Assembly: GCF_001425705.1 (NCBI RefSeq)
Contig: NZ_LMDC01000023.1
Span: 349,079-413,078 of the forward strand
Direction of reading: 5' to 3'
Source: Pelomonas sp. Root1217
Lineage (GTDB): Bacteria > Pseudomonadota > Gammaproteobacteria > Burkholderiales > Burkholderiaceae_C
DNA length: 64,000 bases
Shown: piece by piece, positions 1-8,386 of the stretch
How positions within the stretch are numbered: position 1 is the first letter of the stretch
How the letters are laid out: every line of letters starts with the position of its first letter
Notes under the pieces: generated by a model
Told to the model about the DNA's origin: nothing
The model's database searches: none
Seen by the model: only the letters and a program-made list of their open reading frames with translations
Translations under genes and position numbers: made by a program

Positions 1-1
1 C

Positions 2-385
2 AAGCTGATCCCGGAGCGCGGCCGCGAGCGCTGCGAAGTGCGCACCTGGGAAGCCCTGGCCGATGGCATCGTTGACGCGGCCATCCTCGTGCGCCTGGAG
101 CGCACCTGGGCCCATCGCCCCGCCGAACAGCGCAGCCAGGCCTGGATCAACCGCCACCTGACCAAGGTCACCGCCGCGCTGGCCGCAATGAGTCAGGGGC
201 TGGGCGAGAAGCCCTGGTGCTCAGGCAACCATTTCTCGCTGGCCGACATCTCCGTCGGCTGTGCCCTGGGCTGGCTGGAGTTCCGCTTCCCCGAGATCAA
301 CTGGCGCGAGTCGCATCCGAACCTGGCGCGTCATATGGACAAGCTCTCGCAGCGGCAGAGCTTCGCTGACACGATCCCAGCTTGA
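2..385 (+). CDS. Glutathione S-transferase, C-terminal part (5' end outside window)
   Basis: The frame is open from the left edge, so the N-terminal thioredoxin-like half lies outside the window. About 127 residues remain and form the all-helical GST C-terminal domain: RTWEALADGIVDAAI, WINRHLTKV, then CSGNHFSLADIS, which carries the S-x-x-D helix-capping box typical of GSTs, and a terminal GWLEFRFPEINW segment. By family it should conjugate glutathione to electrophiles or reduce disulfides in the cytosol; the substrate cannot be told. Its TGA ends at 385, directly against the convergent stop of the next gene at 386, so the two genes share no intergenic space. Confidence 0.88.
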   Translation, partial: KLIPERGRERCEVRTWEALADGIVDAAILVRLERTWAHRPAEQRSQAWINRHLTKVTAALAAMSQGLGEKPWCSGNHFSLADISVGCALGWLEFRFPEINWRESHPNLARHMDKLSQRQSFADTIPA

Positions 386-1033
386 TCAGGCGATCAGCAG
401 TTCCCTCGAACGCACATGCAGCAGGCGCACCACGCGCCAGATGCGGCGCTCGATCTCCGCGACGTCCAGCTTCCACAGCGTCGCGATCTCGGCCAGCAGC
501 AATCCCTGCGCCAGCAGTGTGAGCAAATGGCGGCTGGCCTGATCGATCTGGCGGCCGGCGGGGCTGGCATCCAGCGGCGCGGCGGCCTGGCGGGCCGTGA
601 CCATGGGGCTGCGCTCGATGCCGAAGGCCGCCAGCGCCTGGCGGGCCAGTTGAGGGTTGAACATGGAGCGGCGGCCGTGCAGGCGCGTCAACGCCTCGAC
701 GAGACCGGCACCGCTGCCGTCGTCCACGTGATAAGCATTGGCGCCGGCACTCAGCGCGGCGAACAGTTGCAGGTCATCCGCCGTCGGCGTCAGCAGCAAT
801 AGCTGGGGCCGCACCGGCAGGCGGCCAAGTTCATGGGCGACACGCATCGCATGGCTGTCGACCAGGCGCAGGTCGCTGGCGACGATGTCGGGCGCCAGCG
901 CGGCGAGTTCGTCCAGCGCATCGGCCAGCACGGTGCTGCTGCCGGCCAGCTCCACGCCGTCGGCCTGCAGCAGCAGCGAGCGCGTGCGGTGCAGCGTGGG
1001 CTCGCTGAGACGGAGGAGATAGACGGTAGGCAT
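386..1033 (-). CDS. Response-regulator-like protein (degenerate receiver, LuxR-like C-terminus)
   Basis: 215 aa. The N-terminus (YLLRLSEPTLHRTRSLLLQ...DIVASDLRLVDSHAM) has the alternating pattern of a CheY-like receiver, with the D of ASDLRL in the phosphoacceptor position near residue 54 and LLLLTPTAD as the T-loop. The acidic pocket at the start of strand 1 is missing, since the sequence runs VYLLRLSEPT rather than having a DD pair. The C-terminal third (QASRHLLTLLAQGLLLAEIATLWKLDVAEIERRIWRVVRLLHVRSR) matches the layout of a LuxR/NarL helix-turn-helix but is divergent. Probably an orphan or pseudo-response regulator; no kinase gene is next to it. Starts at ATG 1033 without a clear ribosome site. 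Confidence 0.7.
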   Translation of the reverse strand: MPTVYLLRLSEPTLHRTRSLLLQADGVELAGSSTVLADALDELAALAPDIVASDLRLVDSHAMRVAHELGRLPVRPQLLLLTPTADDLQLFAALSAGANAYHVDDGSGAGLVEALTRLHGRRSMFNPQLARQALAAFGIERSPMVTARQAAAPLDASPAGRQIDQASRHLLTLLAQGLLLAEIATLWKLDVAEIERRIWRVVRLLHVRSRELLIA

Positions 1034-1240
1034 GTTGCGCGGATGTAACCGCTGCGCATTGTGCGCGTTTTGGTCGTCGCCCCCCTAATTTGTAGTCATC
1101 CTCCCCCGTGACTGCGCGCCCCTCGTCCAAGGAGTACCTTGGCCGGTCCCCCGAGGGGACGGCGATGCTTGCCGGATTGACCGGCAAGCACATCGCCAAC
1201 GCGGGCCGGCTAGGGAGCGGCCCGTCGCTCGGCCCGAAAT

Positions 1241-2902
1241 TCAAGCAGCAGCTGCGGTGCGTTCAATGGCGCCCTGGGGCGCAAAACTGTGGGCGCTGGC
1301 CAGCGGCCAGTAGATCCTGAAGGTGTTGTGCCGCATGTCGCCGCGCAGCAGCGAACCCGGTTCCACGAAAGGCAGCAGGTTGGCCAGCAACCTGACCTCG
1401 TGCTTGTCCAGGCGGTGCACGATGTGCTGGGCCGTGATTTCCTGCGGATGGCACAGGCCGGCGGCCTCGACGAGTTCCTTCAGCGCCTTCAGCGTGCCCT
1501 GGTGGAAGTTGGCGACGCGCTGGGCCTTGTCGGGCACGACGATGGCGCGCTGGCGCACCGGGTCCTGCGTGGTCACGCCCGTCGGACAGTGCCCGGTGTG
1601 GCAGGCCTGGGCCTGGATGCAGCCCAGGGCGAACATGAAGCCGCGCCCGGCGTTGCACCAGTCGGCGCCCAGGGCCATCAGGCGCACCAGGTCGAAGGCG
1701 GTCGTGACCTTGCCGGCGCAGCCGATCTTGATCTTGTCGCGCAGGTTCAATCCGACCAGCGAGTTGTGCACGAGCAGCAGGCCCTCCTGAACCGGCGCGC
1801 CGACATGATTGGTGAACTCCAGCGGCGCGGCGCCCGTGCCGCCTTCGGCGCCATCGACGACGATGAAGTCGGGCGTGATGCCGGTCTCCAGCATCGCCTT
1901 GCACACGGCGAACCACTCCCACGGGTGGCCGATGCACAGCTTGAAGCCGGTGGGCTTGCCGCCCGACAGCGTGCGCAGCCTGTCGATGAACTGCATCATC
2001 TCGATGGGTGTCGAGAAGGCGCTGTGCCGGGCTGGCGAGATGCAGGCCACGCCCTCGGGCACCCCGCGGGCGGCGGCGATCTCGGCCGTCACCTTGGGGC
2101 CAGGCAGCACGCCGCCATGGCCGGGCTTGGCGCCCTGGCTGAGCTTGAGCTCGATCATCTTGACCTGCGGGTCGCGGGCAGCGGCCTCGAAGCGCTCGGG
2201 GCTGAAGCTGCCATCGTCATTGCGGCAGCCGAAATAACCCGAGCCAATCTCCCAGATCAGGTCGCCGCCATGCACGCGGTGGTGGGCACTGATCGAGCCT
2301 TCACCCGTGTCGTGGGCGAAGCCGCCCAGCTTGGCGCCCTTGTTCAGCGCCAGGATGGCGTTGGCGCTGAGCGCGCCAAAGCTCATCGCCGAGATGTTGA
2401 AGACGCTGGCCGAATAGGGCTGGGCCCGGCCCGCGCCGATGGTGATGCGGAAGTCGTGGCTGGTGAGATGGGTCGGGGCCAGGGAATGGTTGATCCATTC
2501 ATAGCCGCGCGCGCTGACGTCGAGCTGGGTGCCGAAAGGTCGCTGGTCGGCCTCGCCCTTGGCGCGCTGGTAGACGATGGAACGCTGGGCTCGCGAGAAC
2601 GGCGCAGCGTCGTTGTCGCCCTCCAGGAAGTACTGGCGGATCTCCGGGCGGATGAATTCCAGCAGGAAGCGCAGATGGCCGATGACGGGATAGTTGCGCA
2701 GAATGGAATGACGCGTCTGGCGGGCGTCGCGCAGGCCGAGCAACGTCAGGCCCAGGAAGACGACGACCAGCACGCCGTCGACGAGGCCGCCCATCCAGCC
2801 GATGGCGAAGAACAGCGCCAGCAGGCCGCACAGCATCCAGGTCAGATAGCGCAGCGGGAAATACTCGTTGATGCGTCGTGTCCAGCTGGGCCAGGCAAGC
2901 AT
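1241..2902 (-). CDS. Membrane-anchored FMN-binding glutamate synthase family protein
   Basis: 553 aa. Two N-terminal hydrophobic helices (around residues 18-60) precede a complete glutamate-synthase central/FMN barrel: FNISAMSFGALSANAI, HDTGEGSISAHH, LKLSQGAKPGHGGVLPG, VVDGAEGGTGAAP, and the 3Fe-4S cysteine cluster CIQAQACHTGHCPTG. There is no N-terminal glutaminase (class II amidotransferase) domain, so this is the stand-alone GltB-domain-2 family rather than GOGAT itself; the reaction of this family is not firmly established. The ATG at 2902 has AAGGA 7 nt upstream. Divergent from sppA. The last residues are alanine-rich and probably unimportant. Confidence 0.9.
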   Translation of the reverse strand: MLAWPSWTRRINEYFPLRYLTWMLCGLLALFFAIGWMGGLVDGVLVVVFLGLTLLGLRDARQTRHSILRNYPVIGHLRFLLEFIRPEIRQYFLEGDNDAAPFSRAQRSIVYQRAKGEADQRPFGTQLDVSARGYEWINHSLAPTHLTSHDFRITIGAGRAQPYSASVFNISAMSFGALSANAILALNKGAKLGGFAHDTGEGSISAHHRVHGGDLIWEIGSGYFGCRNDDGSFSPERFEAAARDPQVKMIELKLSQGAKPGHGGVLPGPKVTAEIAAARGVPEGVACISPARHSAFSTPIEMMQFIDRLRTLSGGKPTGFKLCIGHPWEWFAVCKAMLETGITPDFIVVDGAEGGTGAAPLEFTNHVGAPVQEGLLLVHNSLVGLNLRDKIKIGCAGKVTTAFDLVRLMALGADWCNAGRGFMFALGCIQAQACHTGHCPTGVTTQDPVRQRAIVVPDKAQRVANFHQGTLKALKELVEAAGLCHPQEITAQHIVHRLDKHEVRLLANLLPFVEPGSLLRGDMRHNTFRIYWPLASAHSFAPQGAIERTAAAA

Positions 2903-2985
2903 GAGGGGTCCTTAAACCGTGACCGACGGATGCTATAGCCCGCGGCCCTCACAATTGCCCGCATCAACCCTCAAGGTAGCTGTCG

Positions 2986-4866
2986 ATGAAGTCCTTTTTC
3001 TCCACGCTGGGCTGGCTGTTCTCCAAGGCCTGGTGGCTGCTCGATGGCACGCGCCGCGCGCTGATGAATCTCTTCGTGCTGCTGCTCCTCGTCATCTTCG
3101 TCACCGCCGTGGCGACGCGCGGCCCCAAGCCGCTGGCCGACAAGACGACGCTGGTGCTCAAGCTCGACGGCAGCCTCGTTGAGCAGTTCTCCGGCAGCCC
3201 CCGCGAGCAGCTGGCCGCCCAGGCCCGCGGCCAGAGCGTGCCGCACCAGACACGGCTGCGCGACGTGCTCGCGGCGCTCGACCAAGCCGCCAAGGACGAC
3301 AAGATCAGCGCCCTGCTGCTGGACGTCGAGGAGCTGCAAGGCGCAGGCCTGGCCGGCTTGCACGAGGTCGTCGGCGCACTGCAGCGCTTCAAGCAAAGCG
3401 GCAAGCCGGTGCTGGCCTATGCCGACAGCTACAGCCAGCGCGGCTACTTCCTCGCTGCCCAGGCCGGCGAGGTCTATCTGCACCCCATGGGCATGGTCGG
3501 CATCGAAGGCTTCGGCCGCTACCGCACCTACTACAAGGATGCGCTGGACCGCATCGGCGTGACGCCGCACGTCATCAAGGTCGGCACCTACAAGAGCTTT
3601 GCCGAGCCCTACACGGCCAACGGCCCCAGCCCCGCCACCGTTGAGGCCGAGGGCCTGGTCTATGGCGAGCTGTGGAACGGCTTCACCGCCAGCATCGAGG
3701 CGGCACGCAAGCTGGAAGCCGGCAGCATCGCCAAGGGCATCGCCGAGCTGCCACAGGTGCTCGCCGCCGCCAACGGCGACCCGGCCAAGCTGGCCCTGCA
3801 GGCCAAGCTGGTCGACGGCCTGAAGACGCGCGACGAGATGCGCGAGCTGCTCATCGCCAAGGGCGCCAAGGATGAGGAGAGCAAGAGCTTCCGCCAGATC
3901 GCGCTGAACCAGTACCTGGCCTATGTGAAGGACGCCGGCACGCCCAACAAGCTGCAGCCTGGCATCGGCATCGTCGTGGCCGAGGGCGAGATCGTCGACG
4001 GCGATGCCGGCCCGGGCCGCATCGGCGGCGACTCCACGGCCCGCCTGATCCGCAAGGCCCGCGAGGACGAGGCCATCAAGGCCGTCGTGCTGCGCGTGAA
4101 CTCGCCGGGCGGCAGCGCCTTCGCCTCAGAGATCGTGCGCCGCGAGCTGGAGCTGACGCGCAAGGCCGGCAAGCCCGTCGTCGTGTCGATGGGCGACGTG
4201 GCGGCCTCGGGCGGCTACTGGATCTCCATGGCCAGCGATGCCGTCATCGCCGACGCCGGCACCATCACCGGCAGCATCGGCGTGTTCGGCATGCTGCCCA
4301 CGGCCGAGGGCCTGATGGACAAGCTGTCCCTGCACACGGGCGGCGTGACGACGACCTGGCTGGCGGGCGGCTACGACCCGCGCCGCCCGCTGGACCCGCG
4401 CCTGCAGGCCACCGTGCAGGCCAGCATCGACAACATCTACGGCCGCTTCACCAGCCTCGCCGCCCAGGCACGCAAGAGCACGCCGGAAAAAATCGATGCT
4501 GTCGCGCAGGGCCGCATCTGGACGGGGTCGCAGGCCAAGGAGCGCGGCCTCGTCGACCGCCTGGGCAGCTTCGACGATGCCGTGCAGGCGGCCGTCCAAC
4601 TGGCCAAGCTCGACGTGAAGGCGGGCGACAAGCCGCGCCTGGCCTATGTCGAGCGCGACCTCAGCCGCAGCGAACGCCTGCTGGCCTCGCTGACCGACAC
4701 GCTGGCGCCGTCCATCGCTGCGGCCATCGGCAACGCATTGGGGCTGGACGCCCTGCCTGTGCCGGTGCGCGAGGAGTTGGCGATGCTGAAGGACCTGTCG
4801 CGGTTCGCCGCCCGCGGCCAATGGGAAAAAGCCGCCGCGGTGCACTGCCTGTGCGGCGCGCCCTGA
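2986..4866 (+). CDS. sppA: Signal peptide peptidase SppA, 67K type
   Basis: 626 aa, the usual length of the double-domain (E. coli type) SppA, a membrane serine protease that degrades cleaved signal peptides. One N-terminal membrane anchor (about residues 27-43). The tandem S49 folds supply the Lys/Ser dyad: general-base K203 in [12 protein letters not shown] of the first repeat and nucleophile S408 in [12 protein letters not shown] of the second, close to E. coli K209 and S409. [11 protein letters not shown] is the substrate-binding glycine loop. ATG 2986 is preceded by AAGGTAG at a good distance. Ends 42 bp before the convergent GST stop. Confidence 0.96.
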   Translation: MKSFFSTLGWLFSKAWWLLDGTRRALMNLFVLLLLVIFVTAVATRGPKPLADKTTLVLKLDGSLVEQFSGSPREQLAAQARGQSVPHQTRLRDVLAALDQAAKDDKISALLLDVEELQGAGLAGLHEVVGALQRFKQSGKPVLAYADSYSQRGYFLAAQAGEVYLHPMGMVGIEGFGRYRTYYKDALDRIGVTPHVIKVGTYKSFAEPYTANGPSPATVEAEGLVYGELWNGFTASIEAARKLEAGSIAKGIAELPQVLAAANGDPAKLALQAKLVDGLKTRDEMRELLIAKGAKDEESKSFRQIALNQYLAYVKDAGTPNKLQPGIGIVVAEGEIVDGDAGPGRIGGDSTARLIRKAREDEAIKAVVLRVNSPGGSAFASEIVRRELELTRKAGKPVVVSMGDVAASGGYWISMASDAVIADAGTITGSIGVFGMLPTAEGLMDKLSLHTGGVTTTWLAGGYDPRRPLDPRLQATVQASIDNIYGRFTSLAAQARKSTPEKIDAVAQGRIWTGSQAKERGLVDRLGSFDDAVQAAVQLAKLDVKAGDKPRLAYVERDLSRSERLLASLTDTLAPSIAAAIGNALGLDALPVPVREELAMLKDLSRFAARGQWEKAAAVHCLCGAP

Positions 4867-4908
4867 CCAGCGAACCGATTGACCGGGCGGCTTCTGCCAG
4901 TCCCGGCT

Positions 4909-5529
4909 TCAAGGCCAGTGGCGCTGGAAGACTGCAGCCACTTCGGGATGCTGCTCCACGCGCAGCAGCTGCGCGAAAAAGCTCGGCCGTTCCGCCTGCA
5001 GCATCGGCCGCGAGCCCGACCACTTGGACACCACCGTGGCCAGCAGCTCCAGCGCGCCGGGCACGCCGGCCTCGAAGCCGATCTCGAACTGGTCAGCGAA
5101 CAGCCGCCAGTGCTCGTGCAAGCGGGCCCGCGTGCCAGCACGGATCTGCGCCTTCATCGCGTCGTCGCAGGGCTCGCACCAGCGCTCCGGGTAGTCGATG
5201 ACGCTGATGGCTGCGTAGCAATTCGCCGCCACGTAGACCAGGCCTCGCACCGCCCGCGCCCGCGCACTGGCGTCGGCGGGCAACAGCAGTCCCGGCGGTG
5301 CCGTCAGCCCCAGGTGGATGAGGATGGCGGCGCTTTCCGTCAACACCGTGCCGTCGGCCAGCACCAGTGTCGGGATCTGCCCCAGCGGATTCACGCGCAG
5401 CAGCTCATCGCGCCCGGGCCCGGGGTTCCACGAGGCTGCATCCACGCCCGTGTAAGCCAGGCCGGCGCGCGCCAGTGCCGCCTCGATGGCCGCTGAACCC
5501 GAACCCTTGGTGCCGTACAAGGTCAACAT
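4909..5529 (-). CDS. Glutathione S-transferase family protein
   Basis: 206 aa with both GST domains. The N-terminal thioredoxin fold has LYGTKGSGSAAIEAAL with Ser/Gly rather than Tyr near residue 9-10 as likely catalytic residue, NPLGQIPTLVL with the cis-Pro, and LTESAAIL, which binds the glutathione glutamyl group. The helical C-terminal half includes NCYAAISVIDYPERW and FEIGFEAGVPGALELL. Two in-frame ATGs exist (5535 and 5529). GGAG lies only 2 nt from the first but 8 nt from the second, so 5529 is preferred. Divergent from the next gene. Cytosolic; substrate unknown. Confidence 0.93.
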   Translation of the reverse strand: MLTLYGTKGSGSAAIEAALARAGLAYTGVDAASWNPGPGRDELLRVNPLGQIPTLVLADGTVLTESAAILIHLGLTAPPGLLLPADASARARAVRGLVYVAANCYAAISVIDYPERWCEPCDDAMKAQIRAGTRARLHEHWRLFADQFEIGFEAGVPGALELLATVVSKWSGSRPMLQAERPSFFAQLLRVEQHPEVAAVFQRHWP

Positions 5530-5583
5530 TGCCATGACTCCTTCATCGAGCGTGCTCTCAAACGTGCAAAATCGTCTCACATC

Positions 5584-6063
5584 ATGAGCTCCGGCCCCGC
5601 CCTTCCTCCTTCCCGGCATCCGGTCGTCAAGCCCAGCTTCGGCCGCGTCAGCGTCGGCGTGCATGGCCGCGTCATGGTGTCGATCGCCGAGGGGCCTTTC
5701 GACGCGCCGCTGATGGCGGCCGTCAAGCGGGCCGTCGCGCTGGCCGGCAAGCGCCTGCCCGCGGACCGCCGCTTCGGCGACCTGCTCGAGATCCGCGGCA
5801 GCCTGCAGATGGACGCCGATGCGCTGCAGGAGCTGCGCGCCAGCATCGATGCCTTCGGCTCGCGCGGCATCGTCTCCCTGTCCACCGTCTTCCTGGTGCG
5901 CCCTGGCCTCCCTGGCATCGAGCGTCTGCCGGCACTGATGGACATCTGGCGCGCCAGCCGCCCGGTGCGCCGTGCCGATAACTTCGAGACTGCCTGGGCC
6001 TTGGTCAACGCCGACCTGGCTGCAGCCGGCCTGCCCACGCAAGAGCCGCCAGTGCGCCGATGA
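5584..6063 (+). CDS. Uncharacterised ~160-aa protein, first copy of a paralogous pair
   Basis: 159 aa, no signal peptide or membrane helix. The core reads FGRVSVGVHGRVMVSIAEGPFDAPLM, then LPADRRFGDLLEI, LQMDADALQEL, ending in a helix with NFETAWALVNADLAAAGLP. The alternating strand/helix order and the short I-x-x-GPF-x-A-x-L motif resemble STAS/SpoIIAA-like proteins, but this is inference from layout only. It is clearly homologous to the protein at 7577-8062 (GRV-x-V-G-x-x-GRVM, GPFDA-LMAA-KR, PADRR). Its stop overlaps the start of the 490-aa gene by 4 nt (ATGA), implying translational coupling. No ribosome site is visible before ATG 5584. Confidence 0.75.
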   Translation: MSSGPALPPSRHPVVKPSFGRVSVGVHGRVMVSIAEGPFDAPLMAAVKRAVALAGKRLPADRRFGDLLEIRGSLQMDADALQELRASIDAFGSRGIVSLSTVFLVRPGLPGIERLPALMDIWRASRPVRRADNFETAWALVNADLAAAGLPTQEPPVRR

Positions 6064-7532
6064 CGGACGCGCCCGGCCTGCAGTGGCCCCTCGACGCCAA
6101 AGGCAAGCGCGCCACCGGTGCGCCGGGCCAGCGCATCATCGCGGCCGCCTTGCGCGGGCTGGACGCAACCGCGGCCGACGCCATCGCCGCCGAACGTGAC
6201 TGGCGCCACGCCTACCCGGCCCATTGGCGCGCCTTGGTGCAAGCTCAAGCGGCCCGGCCCTTGGGCGTCGTCGCCTCGGCACGCGCCGGGCTCGCCGCGG
6301 CCTGGCGCGAACTGCCCTTCATGCGCGCCAGCCAGCCCCACGCGCTGGCCGAGGCGATGAGCACGCCCCAACGCCGCCTGCAAACCCTGCAACTGCAGGG
6401 CAGCGGCGATGCGGCTCCGGCCCGCTGGACCGTGCCTCACCAGGGCCGCGAACTGCATGGCGACGCTCTGGCCCGCCAGATCGATCGCTGGGAGAAGGCC
6501 GGCATCTGCGAGGCCGCCCACGCGGGCGCGCTGCGCGACTGCCTGGCTCATCCCGAATGGTTCGACCTGTCCGACCAGCACCTCGTATTGCTCGGCGCCG
6601 GCAGCGAGGCCGGGCCGCTGGCGTGGCTGGCGAGATGGCGCGCCAACCTCGTCGGCATCGACCTCACCCGCGCCGCGACCTGGAAGCGCATCGCCGCCAC
6701 TGTCGCCGCCGGCAATGCAAAGCTGACCGCGCCCGTCGCGTCGGGCCAGCCGCTGGACGTCGCTCGTGCCGGCGCCGACCTGCTGGCCGATACACCGGAG
6801 ATCGCTGCCTGGCTGGCGTCGCTGAACCAGCCGCTGTCCATCGCCAACCTCGCCTATCTGGACGGCGAACGCCATGTGCGCGTGTCTCTCGCCATGGACG
6901 CCGTCAGCGCAACGCTGTGCGCCGCCGACGCCCGCACCCAGCTCGCCTACATGGCCACGCCGACCGATGTCTTCGCCGTGCCGCAGGAGCTGGCGCGCGA
7001 CGTCATGCGCCGTTATGCCGAGCGCGGCCTCGTCAAGAAGCTGGCCCAGTTCGGCGCCCGGCTCTCCAGCCGGGGGCGCGGCTTCGCGCCGCACATCGAG
7101 AGGCTGATCGACGCGGGCGATTTTGGCCAGTGGGGACTGGTCGACGCCCTGGTTGTCGAACAAGGCCCCAACTACGCGCTGGCCAAGCGGCTGCAGCAGT
7201 GGCGGGCCCTGGTGGCCCGCGCCGATGGGCACCGCATCGCCTTCAATGTGGCGCCCAGCACCACGACGGCCTCGGTCGTCTCCAATGCGCTGCTGGCGGC
7301 GGGCTTTCGCGGCGCCAAGGCTTTTGGCGTCGAGGTCTTTGCGCCGGCGACGACGAACGCGCTGATGGCCGCGATGTGGGTGCACCAGCTGCGCACGGCG
7401 CCGCGCGACTTCGCCCACCCGCTCAAGCTGCTGGTGCACACCGCCAACCACGGCGGCCTGTGGCGCCTGCCCTACCGGCCGCGCTCGGTGCTGCCGATGG
7501 CGGCGCTGCTGGGATTCGTCAAGCGGCGGTAA
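6060..7532 (+). CDS. Uncharacterised 490-aa protein with Rossmann-like segment
   Basis: 490 aa, soluble. I do not recognise the family with confidence. The middle contains HLVLLGAGSEAGPLAWLARW followed by NLVGIDL, which looks like a glycine-rich nucleotide-binding turn and an acidic residue at the end of strand 2, as in Rossmann proteins. Later segments are NLAYLDGERHVRVS, PQELARDVMRRYAERG, HRIAFNVAPSTTTASVVSN and a C-terminal LPYRPRSVLPMAALLGF. The NVAPSTTTASVV stretch is reminiscent of a dehydrogenase substrate loop. It is coupled by ATGA to the upstream small protein and followed 44 bp later by that protein's paralogue, so the three probably work together. Confidence 0.7.
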   Translation: MTDAPGLQWPLDAKGKRATGAPGQRIIAAALRGLDATAADAIAAERDWRHAYPAHWRALVQAQAARPLGVVASARAGLAAAWRELPFMRASQPHALAEAMSTPQRRLQTLQLQGSGDAAPARWTVPHQGRELHGDALARQIDRWEKAGICEAAHAGALRDCLAHPEWFDLSDQHLVLLGAGSEAGPLAWLARWRANLVGIDLTRAATWKRIAATVAAGNAKLTAPVASGQPLDVARAGADLLADTPEIAAWLASLNQPLSIANLAYLDGERHVRVSLAMDAVSATLCAADARTQLAYMATPTDVFAVPQELARDVMRRYAERGLVKKLAQFGARLSSRGRGFAPHIERLIDAGDFGQWGLVDALVVEQGPNYALAKRLQQWRALVARADGHRIAFNVAPSTTTASVVSNALLAAGFRGAKAFGVEVFAPATTNALMAAMWVHQLRTAPRDFAHPLKLLVHTANHGGLWRLPYRPRSVLPMAALLGFVKRR

Positions 7533-7576
7533 GCTCTGTCGCCAAGGCTCGGTACAGTCGCCCGGCCCCGACGGTC

Positions 7577-8062
7577 ATGAACTCCCCAGACGCCACGCCC
7601 CTGTACGAGCAGCCTGACGCTCACGGATTCGGTCGCGTCACGGTCGGCTTCCTGGGTCGGGTCATGCACTACATTGCCCAGGGGCCGTTCGACGCCGCGC
7701 TGATGGCAGCAGCCAAGCGCGGCACCAATATCGCGGCGGAGCGCATTCCGGCAGACAGGCGCTATGTCAGCCTGATGGAATTTCGCCAGCCGCTGGGCAT
7801 GGACGACGAGGGCTTGCGCGAATTCAAGGAGACGGTGGGCGGCTTCGTGCAGCGCCAGACCGTGCCCCTGGCCACCATCCTGCTCGTCGCACCTGGCGAT
7901 GAAGACGCCCTCATGGTGCTCGACATGGTGGCCGTCTACCGGCAGAGCCGCCCCTGCCAGGTCTGCACGGACGCCACCGCCGCCTGGGACGAAGTCAACC
8001 GCGTGCTGCGCAAGGCCAACCTGCCGGAGCAACCGCTTCCTCAGAGCATCGGGCAAGCGTGA
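7577..8062 (+). CDS. Uncharacterised ~160-aa protein, second copy of the paralogous pair
   Basis: 161 aa, starting at the first ATG after the 490-aa gene. Homologous along its whole length to the 5584-6063 protein: GFGRVTVGFLGRVMHYIAQGPFDAALMAAAKRG, PADRRYVSLMEF, LGMDDEGLREFKETVGGF and a C-terminal ATAAWDEVNRVLRKANLP. No transmembrane or signal sequence. Two divergent copies either side of one gene suggest an old duplication and possibly a heteromeric or antagonist pair, as in STAS-domain partners; that is inference. Ends convergent with the ABM gene, 12 bp apart. Confidence 0.75.
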   Translation: MNSPDATPLYEQPDAHGFGRVTVGFLGRVMHYIAQGPFDAALMAAAKRGTNIAAERIPADRRYVSLMEFRQPLGMDDEGLREFKETVGGFVQRQTVPLATILLVAPGDEDALMVLDMVAVYRQSRPCQVCTDATAAWDEVNRVLRKANLPEQPLPQSIGQA

Positions 8063-8074
8063 ACGCCCGCCTTT

Positions 8075-8377
8075 TCAGCCCGCCAGCTTGACCTCTGCGG
8101 CCTCATGGATCTCCAGCCCCGCAGGCTCGGACGCCAGCGTCGCCAGCGCTTTGCCGAACTCGCGCGAAGCCGGCACGCGAAAGTGGACTTGCAGCGCGGC
8201 CATGTCGCTCCATTTCTCGACGAAGACCAGGCGCAGCGGGTTCTCGGTGTCGCGGTGCACGGCGTGCGCGATGCAGCCGGGCTCGGCACGCGAGCGCTCG
8301 ACATGCTGCCGGCTGAGCTTGAGCACTTCGTCGAAATGCTCAGGGCGGACTGTGACATGGCCGAGGACGAGGATCAT
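8075..8377 (-). CDS. Antibiotic biosynthesis monooxygenase (ABM) domain protein
   Basis: 100 aa, the size of a single ABM/YgiN ferredoxin-like fold. Typical features are ILVLGHVTVRPEHFDEVLKL, SRAEPGCIAHAVHRDTENP, VFVEKWSDMAALQVHF and the final FGKALATLASEPAG. Members act on quinols or polycyclic substrates or serve as stress proteins; the substrate here is unknown. It is the last gene of a minus-strand series (bufA...peroxiredoxin, amidase, ABM), 9 bp after the amidase, so it is probably co-transcribed. Confidence 0.87.
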   Translation of the reverse strand: MILVLGHVTVRPEHFDEVLKLSRQHVERSRAEPGCIAHAVHRDTENPLRLVFVEKWSDMAALQVHFRVPASREFGKALATLASEPAGLEIHEAAEVKLAG

Positions 8378-8386
8378 GGGCGTCTT

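Noticed and set aside
1034-1240. Possible structured RNA upstream of the glutamate-synthase-like gene end
   Set aside because: Some short inverted repeats (ccaaggagtaccttgg) exist, but they lie at gene ends and match no riboswitch or sRNA that I can recognise.
1289-2938. Very long open frame opposite the glutamate-synthase-like gene, and similar long antisense frames over most genes
   Set aside because: High G/C third positions keep antisense and shifted frames open; their translations are rich in Arg/Ala/Gly/His with no motifs, while the opposite strand has clear families.
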